This document shows, piece by piece, positions 25,870 to 34,839 of a stretch of 64,000 bases of DNA (position 1 is its first letter; each line of letters opens with the position of its first letter). Origin of the DNA: an uncultured Sutterella sp. (lineage in GTDB: Bacteria > Pseudomonadota > Gammaproteobacteria > Burkholderiales > Burkholderiaceae_F); assembly GCA_949282745.1 (NCBI GenBank), contig CASDQM010000047.1:310001-374000 (forward strand), given 5' to 3'. The translations under genes and the position numbers were made by a program. The notes under the pieces were generated by a model. That model had not been told where the DNA came from. It worked only from the letters and a program-made list of their open reading frames with translations, and searched no databases.

Positions 25870-27048
25870 ATGGCCAGCGAATATCTGTTTACTTCCGAAT
25901 CCGTCAGTGAAGGTCATCCCGACAAAGTGGCCGACCAGATCTCTGACGCCGTCCTTGACGCCTGCCTTGCACAGGACCCCATGAGCCGCGTCGCCGCGGA
26001 AACCCTCTGCACGACCGGTCTCGTCGTGATGGCCGGTGAAATCACCACCGGCGCCACCGTCGACTACATCGATCTCGCCCGCGACGTTTTGAAGCGCATC
26101 GGCTACGACAACACCGAATACGGCATCGACCACAAGGGTTGCTCCGTTCTCGTCGGCTACGACAAGCAGTCCCAGGACATCGCCCAGGGCGTCGACAAGG
26201 CCATGGACGACGAGCTCAACCTCGGCGCCGGCGACCAGGGCCTCATGTTCGGCTTCGCCTGCGACGAAACGCCGACCCTCATGCCCGCCCCGATCTACTA
26301 CGCCCACCGCCTGATGGAGCGTCAGAGCATCGTGCGCCGCAACGGCACGCTTCCCTTCCTGCGTCCCGACGCCAAGAGCCAGGTCACGCTGCGCTACGTC
26401 GACGGCAAGCCCGTCGGCTGCGACACGATCGTGATCTCTTCGCAGCACGCCCCGGAAATGTCCGACGGCAAGAAGATGAAGCCCGAATTCACGGAAGCCA
26501 TCATCGAAGAAATCATCCGTCCGGTGATCCCGGCCGAATGGCTCGTCGGCACCAAGTTCCTCATCAACCCGACGGGTCGCTTCGTCGTGGGCGGTCCGCA
26601 GGGTGACTGCGGTCTCACGGGCCGCAAGATCATCGTCGACACCTACGGCGGTTACTGCCCGCACGGCGGCGGCGCCTTCTCCGGCAAGGACGCGACTAAG
26701 GTCGACCGTTCCGCCGCCTACGCCTGCCGCTACGTCGCGAAGAACATCGTCGCCGCCGGCCTCGCCCGCGTCTGTCAGGTTCAGGTCGCCTACGCCATCG
26801 GCGTGGCCGAACCGATGAACGTCACGGTCTTCACGAACGGCACCGGCGTCATCCCCGACGCCAAGATCGCCGAACTCGTCCGCGAACACTTCGACCTTCG
26901 TCCGCGCGGCATCATCAAGATGCTCGACCTGCGTCGTCCGATCTTCTCGAAGACGGCCGCCTACGGTCACTTCGGTCGTGAAGAACCGGAATTCACCTGG
27001 GAAAAGACCGACAAGGTCGCCGCGCTGCGCGCCTCCGCCGGCCTCTGA
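25870..27048 (+). CDS. metK: S-adenosylmethionine synthase
   Basis: 392 residues. It makes SAM from methionine and ATP. Signatures are [20 protein letters not shown] (ATP/Mg site), the P-loop-like GGGAFSGKD and [16 protein letters not shown] at 25858 lies eight bases before the ATG. It is divergent from the lipid A acyltransferase operon and close to ahcY, the recycling enzyme of the same methyl cycle, with only trpS between. Codon use is strongly biased, as expected of a highly expressed gene. Confidence 0.98.
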   Translation: MASEYLFTSESVSEGHPDKVADQISDAVLDACLAQDPMSRVAAETLCTTGLVVMAGEITTGATVDYIDLARDVLKRIGYDNTEYGIDHKGCSVLVGYDKQSQDIAQGVDKAMDDELNLGAGDQGLMFGFACDETPTLMPAPIYYAHRLMERQSIVRRNGTLPFLRPDAKSQVTLRYVDGKPVGCDTIVISSQHAPEMSDGKKMKPEFTEAIIEEIIRPVIPAEWLVGTKFLINPTGRFVVGGPQGDCGLTGRKIIVDTYGGYCPHGGGAFSGKDATKVDRSAAYACRYVAKNIVAAGLARVCQVQVAYAIGVAEPMNVTVFTNGTGVIPDAKIAELVREHFDLRPRGIIKMLDLRRPIFSKTAAYGHFGREEPEFTWEKTDKVAALRASAGL

Positions 27049-27096
27049 TCCGACGTGATTCCGACGCGCCCGACCGCCTGAGGGCGGGCGCGCGAC

Positions 27097-27134
27097 TCCC
27101 CCGTTGCAGAACTTGCGGCGGGGGATTCTTTTTT
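27097..27134 (+). terminator. Terminator of metK
   Basis: TCCCCCG (27097-27103) pairs with CGGGGGA (27119-27125), followed by TTCTTTTTT. A further GC-rich inverted repeat lies just upstream at about 27065-27094. Confidence 0.85.
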
Positions 27135-27233
27135 CCGCTTCCCGCCGCCCCGTTCCGAACGGATTCGTACGACGGAATTTCGTAGAATGGACGGATTCGT
27201 CGCCCTTTCGGGGCTATAGAGGACAGACTAGAT

Positions 27234-28532
27234 ATGACCAAACGAGTGCTTACCGGCATCAACACGACCGGCACGCTTCACATCGGCAACTACGTCGGAG
27301 CCATCCGACCCGCCATCCGGGACAGCCGAAATCCCGACGTTCAGAGCTTTTTCTTCCTCGCGGACCTGCACGCGCTCATCAAGTGCCAGGATCCCGCCCG
27401 CATTGAAAGAAGCCGTCGCCAGATCGCCGCGACCTGGCTTGCCGCGGGCCTCGACCCCGACAAGGTGGTTTTCTACCGCCAGAGCGACATTCCCGAAATT
27501 CCGACCCTCAACTGGCTGCTCACCTGCTGCACGGCCAAGGGCCAGATGAACCGCGCCCACGCCTATAAGGCGGCGACCGACGCCGCCGTCGAAGCCGGAC
27601 GCGATCCGGACTCCGACGTCTCGATGGGGCTCTATTGCTACCCCATCCTCATGGCGGCCGACATTCTGATGTTCAACGCCGACGAAGTGCCCGTCGGACA
27701 CGATCAGCTGCAGCACCTTGAGATGGCGCGCGACGTGGCGACCCGCTTCAACTATCTCTACGCGAAGCCCGACGCTCCCTTCTTCACGATGCCGCAGGCC
27801 ACGGGCGGCTCCGCCGTGGAAGTGCTCCCCGGTCTCGACGGACGCAAGATGAGCAAGTCCTACAACAACGTGATTCCCCTCTTCGAAGGCGGCCGCAAGG
27901 CGCTCGACGAGGCCGTCTCGCGCATCGTCACGGACTCGAAGCTCCCGGGCGAACCCAAGGATCCCGACAGCAATTCGCTCTGCGTCCTCTACGCGGCCTT
28001 CTCCACGCCCGAAGAACTCGAAGCCTTCAAGAACGAGCTTCGCGCCGGCCTCGGCTGGGGTGAAGCCAAGAAGCGTCTTGCCGACAAGATCGACGCCGAA
28101 ATCGGCCCGATGCGCAAGCGCTACGAAGAACTCATGGCCTCCCCCGAAACGGTGGAAGCCATCCTGCAGGAAGGCGCCCGCAAGGCCCGCGCCTACGCCG
28201 TTCCCTTCCTCGCCCGCCTCAAGGAAGCCGTGGGACTTCGCGCCTTCACGGCGCCCGTCGAAAACGCGACCGAGGAAAAGACCGCGAAGCAGGCCAAGGC
28301 CCTCTTCAAGCAGTACCGCGCAAAGGACGGGCTCTTTTACTTCAAGCTCACGATGAACGGCCGCGAACTCCTCCTCTCCGAAGGCTTCGCTTCGGGCCGT
28401 GACGCCGGCCAGTGGGTGGGCCGCCTCAAGAAGGAAGGCTACGCCGCTCTCGAAGGGGCTCCCGTTGCGCGTACGGAAGGCACCACGGACGACGACCTTC
28501 GCGCGGCGCTCGACACCTTCCGGGAAGATTGA
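27234..28532 (+). CDS. trpS: Tryptophan--tRNA ligase with C-terminal extra domain
   Basis: 432 residues, about 100 longer than E. coli TrpS. Class I signatures are TLHIGN near the N-terminus and KMSKS (GRKMSKSYNN); GHDQLQHLEMARD also fits TrpS. From about residue 346 the protein continues with a separate module, roughly 70 residues (KALFKQYRAKDGLFYFKL, then SEGFASGRDAGQWVGRLKKE), that resembles the DUF1508/YegP fold. I believe related betaproteobacterial TrpS proteins share such a tail; its role is unknown. A terminator follows directly. Confidence 0.95.
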   Translation: MTKRVLTGINTTGTLHIGNYVGAIRPAIRDSRNPDVQSFFFLADLHALIKCQDPARIERSRRQIAATWLAAGLDPDKVVFYRQSDIPEIPTLNWLLTCCTAKGQMNRAHAYKAATDAAVEAGRDPDSDVSMGLYCYPILMAADILMFNADEVPVGHDQLQHLEMARDVATRFNYLYAKPDAPFFTMPQATGGSAVEVLPGLDGRKMSKSYNNVIPLFEGGRKALDEAVSRIVTDSKLPGEPKDPDSNSLCVLYAAFSTPEELEAFKNELRAGLGWGEAKKRLADKIDAEIGPMRKRYEELMASPETVEAILQEGARKARAYAVPFLARLKEAVGLRAFTAPVENATEEKTAKQAKALFKQYRAKDGLFYFKLTMNGRELLLSEGFASGRDAGQWVGRLKKEGYAALEGAPVARTEGTTDDDLRAALDTFRED

Positions 28533-28564
28533 TTTCTTTCGGTGAAGAGTTCCCTCTTCGAAAA

Positions 28565-28597
28565 AGCCGAGGCGTATAATGCCTCGGCTTTTCTTTT
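28565..28597 (+). terminator. Terminator of trpS
   Basis: 9-bp perfect stem AGCCGAGGC (28565-28573) with GCCTCGGCT (28581-28589), followed by TTTCTTTT. It ends four bases before the SAH riboswitch begins. Confidence 0.9.
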
Positions 28598-28600
28598 GAT

Positions 28601-28697
28601 CCCGAGGAGCGCTGCGACGAACCTCCTTCGCCAGGCTCGGGATTGTTCCACGTGAAACATCCGCGTTCACGTACCTCTCTTTCCTTCAACGGCGCTC
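28601..28697 (+). promoter_or_regulatory. SAH riboswitch of ahcY
   Basis: The conserved SAH-riboswitch core is visible: CCCGAGGAGCGCTGCGACG (28601-28619), CCAGGCTCGGG (28631-28641) and CAACGGCGCTC (28687-28697). Pairings fit the known pseudoknotted fold: CCCGAG (28601-28606) with CTCGGG (28636-28641), and GAGCGC (28607-28612) with GCGCTC (28692-28697); a small hairpin (CGAA/TTCG) lies inside. The class binds S-adenosylhomocysteine and turns on SAH recycling genes. The 3' arm ends 18 bases before the AAGGAG (28716-28721) of ahcY. A parS-type sequence occupies the variable linker. Confidence 0.9.
28644..28659. other. parS-type ParB binding site (1)
   Basis: TGTTCCACGTGAAACA is identical to the chromosomal parS sequence best known from Bacillus subtilis and differs by one base from the fully palindromic TGTTTCACGTGAAACA. 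It lies in the SAH riboswitch linker, upstream of ahcY. A second site is 5.5 kb away. ParB loaded here would spread and help origin segregation. Confidence 0.85.
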
Positions 28698-28730
28698 ATT
28701 TCCTCTTTTCCCATCAAGGAGTCATTCCGA

Positions 28731-30128
28731 ATGATTAACGTTGAATCCGCCATCGCGGACCTCCGTCTTGCCGACTGGGGCCGCAAGGAAATTCAGATTG
28801 CCGAAGTGGAAATGCCCGGTCTCATGGCCATTCGCCGTGAGTACGCCGCCTCGCAGCCGCTCAAGGGCGCCCGCATTTCCGGGTCGCTTCACATGACCAT
28901 TCAGACGGCCGTTCTGATCGAAACCCTTCTCGCCCTCGGCGCCGAAGTGCGCTGGGCGAGCTGCAACATCTTCTCGACGCAGGACCACGCCGCCGCCGCA
29001 ATCGCCGCGGGCGGCACGCCCGTCTTCGCCAAGAAGGGCGAATCCCTCGACGAATACTGGGAATACACGCACCGCATCTTCGAGTGGCCCGACGGGGGCT
29101 TCTCCAACATGATCCTCGACGACGGCGGCGACGCGACGCTCCTCCTGCACCTCGGCGCCCGTGCGGAAGAAAACGCCGATCTCGTCGCTCATCCCACGAA
29201 TGACGAAGAAAAGGCCCTCTTCGCCGCCATCCGCCGTCATCTTGAAGCCGATCCGAAGTGGTATTCCAAGCGCATCCCGCACATCAAGGGCGTGACGGAA
29301 GAAACGACGACGGGCGTCCACCGCCTCTATCAGATGCACGCCCGCGGCGAACTCCGCTTCCCGGCCATCAACGTCAACGACTCCGTGACGAAGTCGAAGT
29401 TCGACAACCTCTACGGCTGCCGCGAATCCCTCGTGGACGGGATCAAGCGCGCCACCGACGTGATGATCGCCGGCAAGGTCGCGGTCGTGGTCGGCTACGG
29501 CGACGTGGGCAAGGGTTGCGCCCAGGCCCTTCGTGCGCTCGCCGCTCAGGTCTGGGTCGTCGAAATCGACCCGATCTGCGCCCTGCAGGCCGCCATGGAA
29601 GGCTACCGCGTCGTCACGATGGACTATGCCAAGGACAAGGCCGACATCTTCGTGACGGCCACGGGCAACGTTCACGTCATCACGCACGATCACATGATCG
29701 CGATGAAGAACGAAGCCATCGTCTGCAACATCGGTCACTTCGACAGCGAAATCGAAGTCGCCGCCATGCGTCAGTATCCGTGGGAAAACATCAAGCCGCA
29801 GGTCGACCACATTCTGCTTCCGTCGGGGAACCGCATCATCCTCCTCGCCGAAGGCCGCCTCGTCAATCTCGGCTGCGCCACGGGCCATCCCTCCTACGTG
29901 ATGAGCTCCTCGTTCGCCAACCAGACGCTCGCGCAGATCGAACTCTTCTGCCACACGGAAAAGTATCCGCTCGGCGTCTACATCCTGCCGAAGATCCTCG
30001 ACGAAAAGGTTGCCCGCCTGCAGCTGAGCAACTTCAACGCCGAGCTCTCCGAGCTCACGGATGAACAGGCCGCCTACATCGGCGTGCCCAAGGAAGGTCC
30101 CTACAAGTCGGACGCCTACCGCTACTAA
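28731..30128 (+). CDS. ahcY: Adenosylhomocysteinase
   Basis: 465 residues. It splits SAH into adenosine and homocysteine, removing the product inhibitor of methyltransferases. NAD-binding [19 protein letters not shown], substrate loops [12 protein letters not shown] and [11 protein letters not shown], and the C-terminal PYKSDAYRY are all typical. AAGGAG lies 10 bases before the ATG. Expression should rise when SAH accumulates, through the riboswitch directly upstream. Confidence 0.98.
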   Translation: MINVESAIADLRLADWGRKEIQIAEVEMPGLMAIRREYAASQPLKGARISGSLHMTIQTAVLIETLLALGAEVRWASCNIFSTQDHAAAAIAAGGTPVFAKKGESLDEYWEYTHRIFEWPDGGFSNMILDDGGDATLLLHLGARAEENADLVAHPTNDEEKALFAAIRRHLEADPKWYSKRIPHIKGVTEETTTGVHRLYQMHARGELRFPAINVNDSVTKSKFDNLYGCRESLVDGIKRATDVMIAGKVAVVVGYGDVGKGCAQALRALAAQVWVVEIDPICALQAAMEGYRVVTMDYAKDKADIFVTATGNVHVITHDHMIAMKNEAIVCNIGHFDSEIEVAAMRQYPWENIKPQVDHILLPSGNRIILLAEGRLVNLGCATGHPSYVMSSSFANQTLAQIELFCHTEKYPLGVYILPKILDEKVARLQLSNFNAELSELTDEQAAYIGVPKEGPYKSDAYRY

Positions 30129-30146
30129 TCGGTTGCCGACGCAGAG

Positions 30147-30181
30147 AACCCCGGAGGGAACGAACCCTTCGGGGTTTTCTT
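30147..30181 (+). terminator. Terminator of ahcY
   Basis: 12-bp stem (one G-T pair) AACCCCGGAGGG (30147-30158) with CCCTTCGGGGTT (30165-30176), followed by TTCTT. The stop codon of the convergent fau gene lies at its 3' edge. Confidence 0.88.
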
Positions 30182-30719
30182 ATGGAAAATTCGTGAGGCC
30201 CTTTTCCGTGATCAGCGCGTCAAAGCGCCGGTCGTACGCCGCAAAGATCGACGAGGGCACCCTCTGCGCCTCAAAGGCGATGAGAATGCAACGATTCGGA
30301 CGATTCTCGGCGAGGAATCGGTCGAAATACCCGCCTCCGTAGCCGAGACGGTGTCCCTGAGAGGAAAAGCCCAGGGCCGGTGCAAGAATCAGATCGGGGA
30401 AAACGACCTCGGCGTCGGGCACCGTCAGACCGGCCCGATCCTTCGTCATGGGCGTGTCTTTCCCCCAGAGGCGATAGCGGATACCCGCCTCTTCGACGGC
30501 GGGAACCGCGAGACGCCGGGCCGGATCGTCCCCGCACCAGCGAAGGGACGCGGCCCGCAGATCGGGTTCACTCCCGAAGGGCCAGAAAATGCCGATCGTC
30601 CCCGCATTCACCTCTTCAAGGCAACGTTCAAAAGCCGCTTCCAGCACCGGTCCCGCTTCCCGCGCCCGAGCCCTGCGAATCTCCCGGCAACGTTGCCGCC
30701 AAAGTCGTTTCTCGCTCAT
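30180..30719 (-). CDS. fau: 5-formyltetrahydrofolate cyclo-ligase
   Basis: 179 residues. It converts 5-formyl-THF to 5,10-methenyl-THF with ATP. Family marks are the N-terminal basic helix (MSEKRLWRQRCREIRRAR), FWPFGSEPDL, and the phosphate-binding LGYGGGYFDRFLA near the C-terminus. In many proteobacteria 6S RNA lies just upstream of this gene, but here only 72 bases separate it from the divergent slt gene, so no 6S RNA fits. Confidence 0.95.
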   Translation of the reverse strand: MSEKRLWRQRCREIRRARAREAGPVLEAAFERCLEEVNAGTIGIFWPFGSEPDLRAASLRWCGDDPARRLAVPAVEEAGIRYRLWGKDTPMTKDRAGLTVPDAEVVFPDLILAPALGFSSQGHRLGYGGGYFDRFLAENRPNRCILIAFEAQRVPSSIFAAYDRRFDALITEKGLTNFP

Positions 30720-30727
30720 CTCTCTCC

Positions 30728-30755
30728 TTGGAAGACTTCCCTCATCCGTTATAGT
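30728..30755 (+). promoter_or_regulatory. Promoter of slt
   Basis: TTGGAA (30728-30733) and TATAGT (30750-30755) with a 16-base spacer, 36 bases before the slt ATG and overlapping the 5' leader of divergent fau. Confidence 0.5.
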
Positions 30756-30791
30756 TGTTCCATCTTATGCGATGCGCAAACACTCGGAAAT

Positions 30792-33086
30792 ATGGTCAAG
30801 TCTAGGCTTCTTCTGTCGCTCTTCGGCACTCTGCTCGCGCCCGTCCTCTCGACGGCGGTTTCGTCCGATGCCCGGGCGACGCCCGTCGACGGGACGCTCG
30901 CCATGCGGCGGGCGCCCGTGCTGATGGAGGAGCGCCTGCACAATCTCCGAAGACAGGAAAGCCTCGTCATTGAGGACGAAACGGCCGCGACCATCGATTT
31001 TGCCGAAGTGATCCGCTCGGTCGACGCCCTCTTTCGGGAGCCCGCCTCCCCGGGCGAGAGCTCGAAGGAAGAGACGGAGGCCGTCACGACGGCGGGCCGC
31101 ATCACGGCGGAATTTCTTGAAAATCCTCCGCAGGAAACGGATCGCTTTCCGCTCGCGCAGCCGCCGGAGGAACCCGAGGACAAGTGGATCCGCATGGCCC
31201 GCGAAGGCTATCGCAAAAAGGATCTGGAACTCCTCATGGCCGCGGCCGAGACGGCGGGTCCCAACGCCATCGAAGGCTATTGGGCGCTTTGGGCGCTCGA
31301 ACTGCGCCTCGAAGCCGAACCGGGCGATCCGCTCGTGCACGCGGAGTTCGAGCGTTTTCTGCAACTCCACGCCGGCGAGTACCTTGGGGAACTCGCCACG
31401 GTGCGCTACCTGAAAACCGCCGCCGAAGTGCTGAACCTCGAAACCTTTGAGCGGCACTTTGAGAGCCTCGCCTGGAACCGCGACGACACCGAACTTCTCA
31501 ATTGGCTCTACATCTATCGCCTTGAGGACGCCGTCGCCCGCGGTCCCGTGCCGGCGGCGCTGCGCAAGACGGTGAAACTGCATCTGCGCGACCAGAAGGC
31601 GACCGACGAGAGCTTCCGACGTCTCGGAGACCTTCTCGCCCGGGTCGACCGTTCCTGGTCCTGGGACCGGGTGCTCATCGCTTTGCAGAAGCGTCAGTGG
31701 ACGGAAGCCAAACGTAATCTTCGCGCGGTCCCCCGCCCGCTTCTTCCCGCCTCCATCGCCGCGCTCGAACGCATTCTCGAGCATCCGCACGATTGGTACC
31801 GAAAGGCGGTGAAGAAGCCCTCGTCCGTATCCGCCCGGGTCGCAGAGTTCGCTACCCTGCGTCTCATTTCCTACAACCGTCAGGAAGCGGCGAAATTCCT
31901 CGAGAAAGTCGAAGGAAGACTCTCCGCCGCACGGCGTTCACTCCTTTGGTTCCGGCTCGGCTACAGCGCCGCGGTCGACCGTCGGCCGGACGCAACGAAG
32001 TGGTTCCGACGCGCCGACAAGACCCGCATTCCCCGGGAGCTCATGGCGGACTACGAGAACGTTCTCGCCTGGGAGGCCCGCAACGCGATTTTCGAAGGGA
32101 ACCTCTATTCCCTTCTCAACATCCTGCGCGGCATGCCCGAAGAGGTTCTCAAGCGGGAGGAATGGGTCTATTGGCACGGGCGCGCTCATGCCGTGCGCGG
32201 CAATCACGAAGACGCGAAGAAACTCTTCGCCTCCATTGCGGGAAACTGGAGCTTCTACGGAAAGCTCGCCTGCGACGCTCTCAAGCGCCCCTATCCGAAA
32301 CCGACGCTGCGGGAGCCCCCGTCGGAAGAATCGGTACGACGTTGGGGAGAAAACGCCGGCATTCGCCGGGCGGAAGTTTTCTATCGTCTGCACAGGTACG
32401 CGGACGGTCATCGCGAATGGAACTGGGCCATGCGGGGTCTGGACGACGAGGGACGCGCCTCGCTCGCCGAATACGCCCGCCGGCAAGGCTTGATTCACCG
32501 GATGATCAACACGTCCGACCGAACGAAAAAATCGGACTTCCGGCTTCGCTACCCCACGCCGCTCTTTTCCGTGATCGAGCGCAGTTCCGAAGGACAGCAG
32601 CTTCCAACGGAGTGGACTTACGGGCTCATCCGCCAGGAGTCCCGCTTCATACCCCAGGCGAGTTCCTCCGTGGGCGCGCGCGGCCTCATGCAGCTCATGC
32701 CCAAGACCGCCGCCTGGATGGCCAAGCAGCTCGGGCTCAACCGCTACGAAGCGCACCGCATCAGCGACATCGAGATGAACCTCATTCTGGGAACGGCCTA
32801 CCTGCGCACGCTCTACGAGTCGCTCGACGAGAGCTTCCCGCTTGCGACCGCGGCCTACAATGCGGGCCCCTCGCGCGCGAGAATCTGGCGCACGACGCTT
32901 CGCCGTCCCATCGAGGCGGCGGCCTTCGTCGAGTCCATCCCCTACTTTGAAACACGCGACTACGTGAAGAACGTCATGTCGAACACCCACACCTATGCGC
33001 TGATGCTGCACGGCTCCGCCCCGAACTTCAGCAAAATGCTCGGGACCATCCGACCGAGTCCGGCGTCGCGCACCCATTTGCCCTGA
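30792..33086 (+). CDS. slt: Soluble lytic murein transglycosylase Slt
   Basis: 764 residues from the ATG at 30792; the much longer open frame upstream runs through antisense fau and is not used. A signal peptide (MVKSRLLLSLFGTLLAP, cleavage near ARA) is followed by an Asp/Pro-rich linker, a helical superhelix (about 130-580) and a C-terminal SLT catalytic domain. Catalytic Glu616 lies in LIRQESRF, with the GARGLMQLMP and ATAAYNAGPSRA motifs downstream. The enzyme cleaves glycan strands with 1,6-anhydro-MurNAc formation. cca starts five bases after its stop. Confidence 0.93.
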   Translation: MVKSRLLLSLFGTLLAPVLSTAVSSDARATPVDGTLAMRRAPVLMEERLHNLRRQESLVIEDETAATIDFAEVIRSVDALFREPASPGESSKEETEAVTTAGRITAEFLENPPQETDRFPLAQPPEEPEDKWIRMAREGYRKKDLELLMAAAETAGPNAIEGYWALWALELRLEAEPGDPLVHAEFERFLQLHAGEYLGELATVRYLKTAAEVLNLETFERHFESLAWNRDDTELLNWLYIYRLEDAVARGPVPAALRKTVKLHLRDQKATDESFRRLGDLLARVDRSWSWDRVLIALQKRQWTEAKRNLRAVPRPLLPASIAALERILEHPHDWYRKAVKKPSSVSARVAEFATLRLISYNRQEAAKFLEKVEGRLSAARRSLLWFRLGYSAAVDRRPDATKWFRRADKTRIPRELMADYENVLAWEARNAIFEGNLYSLLNILRGMPEEVLKREEWVYWHGRAHAVRGNHEDAKKLFASIAGNWSFYGKLACDALKRPYPKPTLREPPSEESVRRWGENAGIRRAEVFYRLHRYADGHREWNWAMRGLDDEGRASLAEYARRQGLIHRMINTSDRTKKSDFRLRYPTPLFSVIERSSEGQQLPTEWTYGLIRQESRFIPQASSSVGARGLMQLMPKTAAWMAKQLGLNRYEAHRISDIEMNLILGTAYLRTLYESLDESFPLATAAYNAGPSRARIWRTTLRRPIEAAAFVESIPYFETRDYVKNVMSNTHTYALMLHGSAPNFSKMLGTIRPSPASRTHLP

Positions 33087-33091
33087 AGAAG

Positions 33092-34183
33092 ATGCCCAAG
33101 GTCTACACCGTCGGCGGCTACGTCCGCGACACCCTGCTTCACGAAACCCACCCCGACATCGTGCCGGGCGACCGCGACTGGGTCGTGGTGGGCTCCACGC
33201 CCGAAGCCATGCTCGAGCGCGGCTTTCAGCCCGTGGGAGCCGACTTTCCCGTCTTTCTGCACCCCGTCACGCACGAGGAATACGCCCTCGCCCGAACCGA
33301 ACGCAAGACGGCGCCGGGCTACAAGGGCTTTGTGTTTCACGCCGCCTCCGACGTCACGCTCGAAGAGGATCTTCGCCGCCGCGACCTCACGATCAACGCC
33401 ATTGCGATGGACGAAGACGGACGTCTCTACGATCCGTTCGGAGGACAAAAGGATCTGCGCGAGGGGATTCTGCGCCACGTCAGTCCCGCCTTTTCCGAGG
33501 ACCCCGTCCGCGTGCTGCGGATCGCGCGCTTTCAGGCGCGCTTCCCCGACTTCGCCATTGCGCCCGAAACCCTTCTTCTCCTTCGCCACATGGTGGCCGA
33601 CGGAGAAACCCGAGCGCTCGTTCCTGAACGCATCGGCATGGAATTCAAAAAGGGGCTCATGACGAAGGCCCCCGAGAAGATGTTCGAAACGCTCCAGGCG
33701 ATCGGCTTTTGGGCGAACTTCGCCCCCGACCTTCCCTGCTCGAACGAGACCCTGGCGTTGCTCCAGAAGACGGCCCGGGAGAATCTCGCCTATCCCGAAC
33801 GCTTTGCGGCGCTCACGCTCGAAGCGCGGGACGAGGAGACGATCGCACGCTTCATGAAGTCCGTTCGGGCGGATCGGGAGAGCGCCGATCTGGCGCAGGC
33901 TTTTCTCTGCGCCCGGCAGTTGCTCACCCCGGACCTCGACACGGAAGCCCTCTGCCGCTTTTACCGGCGCGCGGACGCCGTTCGCCGTCCGGAAAGAGTT
34001 CGGTCCGCGGCGCATCTCTGGGCGCTCTCAGCGGACCGTGATGAAGAACGGATTCTGCGGGGACTCTCCGCCTGGAACGGCGTGGATGCGGGCGCCGTCG
34101 CCCGAGGCTGCCCCGACAAGCGCGGGATTCCCGAAGCGGTTCTCGCCGCCCGCAGGTCGGCGGTGGAGCAATGTTTCACGTGA
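33092..34183 (+). CDS. cca: CCA tRNA nucleotidyltransferase
   Basis: 363 residues, the short class II form without the C-terminal HD phosphohydrolase domain found in E. coli. The N-terminus VYTVGGYVRDTLL, the metal site GDRDWVVVG, the RRDLTINAIAMD and the EDPVRVLRIARFQARF block give the nucleotidyltransferase fold. It adds or repairs the 3' CCA of tRNAs. Its stop codon (34181-34183) lies inside a parS site, so the last codons are constrained by both functions. Confidence 0.95.
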   Translation: MPKVYTVGGYVRDTLLHETHPDIVPGDRDWVVVGSTPEAMLERGFQPVGADFPVFLHPVTHEEYALARTERKTAPGYKGFVFHAASDVTLEEDLRRRDLTINAIAMDEDGRLYDPFGGQKDLREGILRHVSPAFSEDPVRVLRIARFQARFPDFAIAPETLLLLRHMVADGETRALVPERIGMEFKKGLMTKAPEKMFETLQAIGFWANFAPDLPCSNETLALLQKTARENLAYPERFAALTLEARDEETIARFMKSVRADRESADLAQAFLCARQLLTPDLDTEALCRFYRRADAVRRPERVRSAAHLWALSADRDEERILRGLSAWNGVDAGAVARGCPDKRGIPEAVLAARRSAVEQCFT

Positions 34184-34187
34184 AACA
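34172..34187. other. parS-type ParB binding site (2)
   Basis: TGTTTCACGTGAAACA, a perfect 16-base palindrome equal to the parS consensus. It overlaps the final four codons of cca (Cys-Phe-Thr-stop), with four bases beyond. It is 5.5 kb from site 1 at 28644. Confidence 0.9.
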
Positions 34188-34189
34188 AG

Positions 34190-34381
34190 TCAGAAAAGTT
34201 TGATGAGGAGGAGCCCCACCACGGCGAGCAGCATCGTGCTCATGAGGGGGAGCTCCACCTTGCGCCCGAAGGCTTCAAAGTGAATGTCTCCGGGCAGGCG
34301 CCCGAGCCCGAAGCGCCGCAGCTGCGGCATCCAGGTGAGAAGTACGAAAAACAGTACGAAAATGACCAGGGCCCAACGCAT
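34190..34381 (-). CDS. DUF2905 small membrane protein
   Basis: 63 residues with two membrane segments (about 3-17 and 47-62) and the family motif GRLPGDIHFE between them, followed by FGRKVELPLMSTMLL. This is the DUF2905 family, whose function is unknown. The gene ends two bases from the parS palindrome that closes cca, and diverges from folB with 68 bases between. Confidence 0.88.
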   Translation of the reverse strand: MRWALVIFVLFFVLLTWMPQLRRFGLGRLPGDIHFEAFGRKVELPLMSTMLLAVVGLLLIKLF

Positions 34382-34449
34382 AATCTTCCTTTCTCGAGAG
34401 AGGCGTTCTGCTAGAGTACCTCTCTTCCTTCATTCACTCCCTATTGTTC

Positions 34450-34839
34450 ATGCTTCCGAACCGCCTTTTGCGTGCCCGGCGCCTTTTTATTCGTAATGTA
34501 ACGATTACCGCGCCGATCGGCGCCTACGAACACGAAAAAAAAGCGCCGCAGCGTCTGATTCTTTCGTGTGACGTCTGGGTGCCCGACACGCCCGTTTGCC
34601 GAGATTCGCTCGACGAGGTCCTCAACTACGACCAAATCGTCGACGTGCTCAAGAGCACGGCGCTCGCCCGTCATCACGACCTGCAGGAAACGCTCGTCGC
34701 GGAAATCGCCGAACGCCTCGGCCAACTGCCCGGCGTTCTCGCCGTGCGCATCGCGTCGGAAAAGCCCGACGCCTACGAGGAGGTCGAAGCGGCGGGCGTC
34801 GAAATCTGGCGTTTTTTCTATGAGGAGAGTGCCTCTTGA
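34450..34839 (+). CDS. folB: Dihydroneopterin aldolase
   Basis: 129 residues from the ATG at 34450 (a TTG two codons earlier is less likely). Features are FIRNVTITAPIGAYEHEKKA, LNYDQIVDVL and KPDAYEEVEAAGVEI, which are those of FolB/FolX. The enzyme makes 6-hydroxymethyl-dihydropterin in the folate pathway; fau nearby is also folate related. The stop overlaps the TTG start of ttcA. Confidence 0.92.
   Translation: MLPNRLLRARRLFIRNVTITAPIGAYEHEKKAPQRLILSCDVWVPDTPVCRDSLDEVLNYDQIVDVLKSTALARHHDLQETLVAEIAERLGQLPGVLAVRIASEKPDAYEEVEAAGVEIWRFFYEESAS

Noticed and set aside
30351..30791. In-frame N-terminal extension of slt
   Set aside because: It runs antisense through fau; the ATG at 30792 gives a normal signal peptide and has a promoter upstream.
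30720..30791. 6S RNA gene next to fau
   Set aside because: Only 72 bases lie between fau and slt, less than half of what 6S RNA needs.
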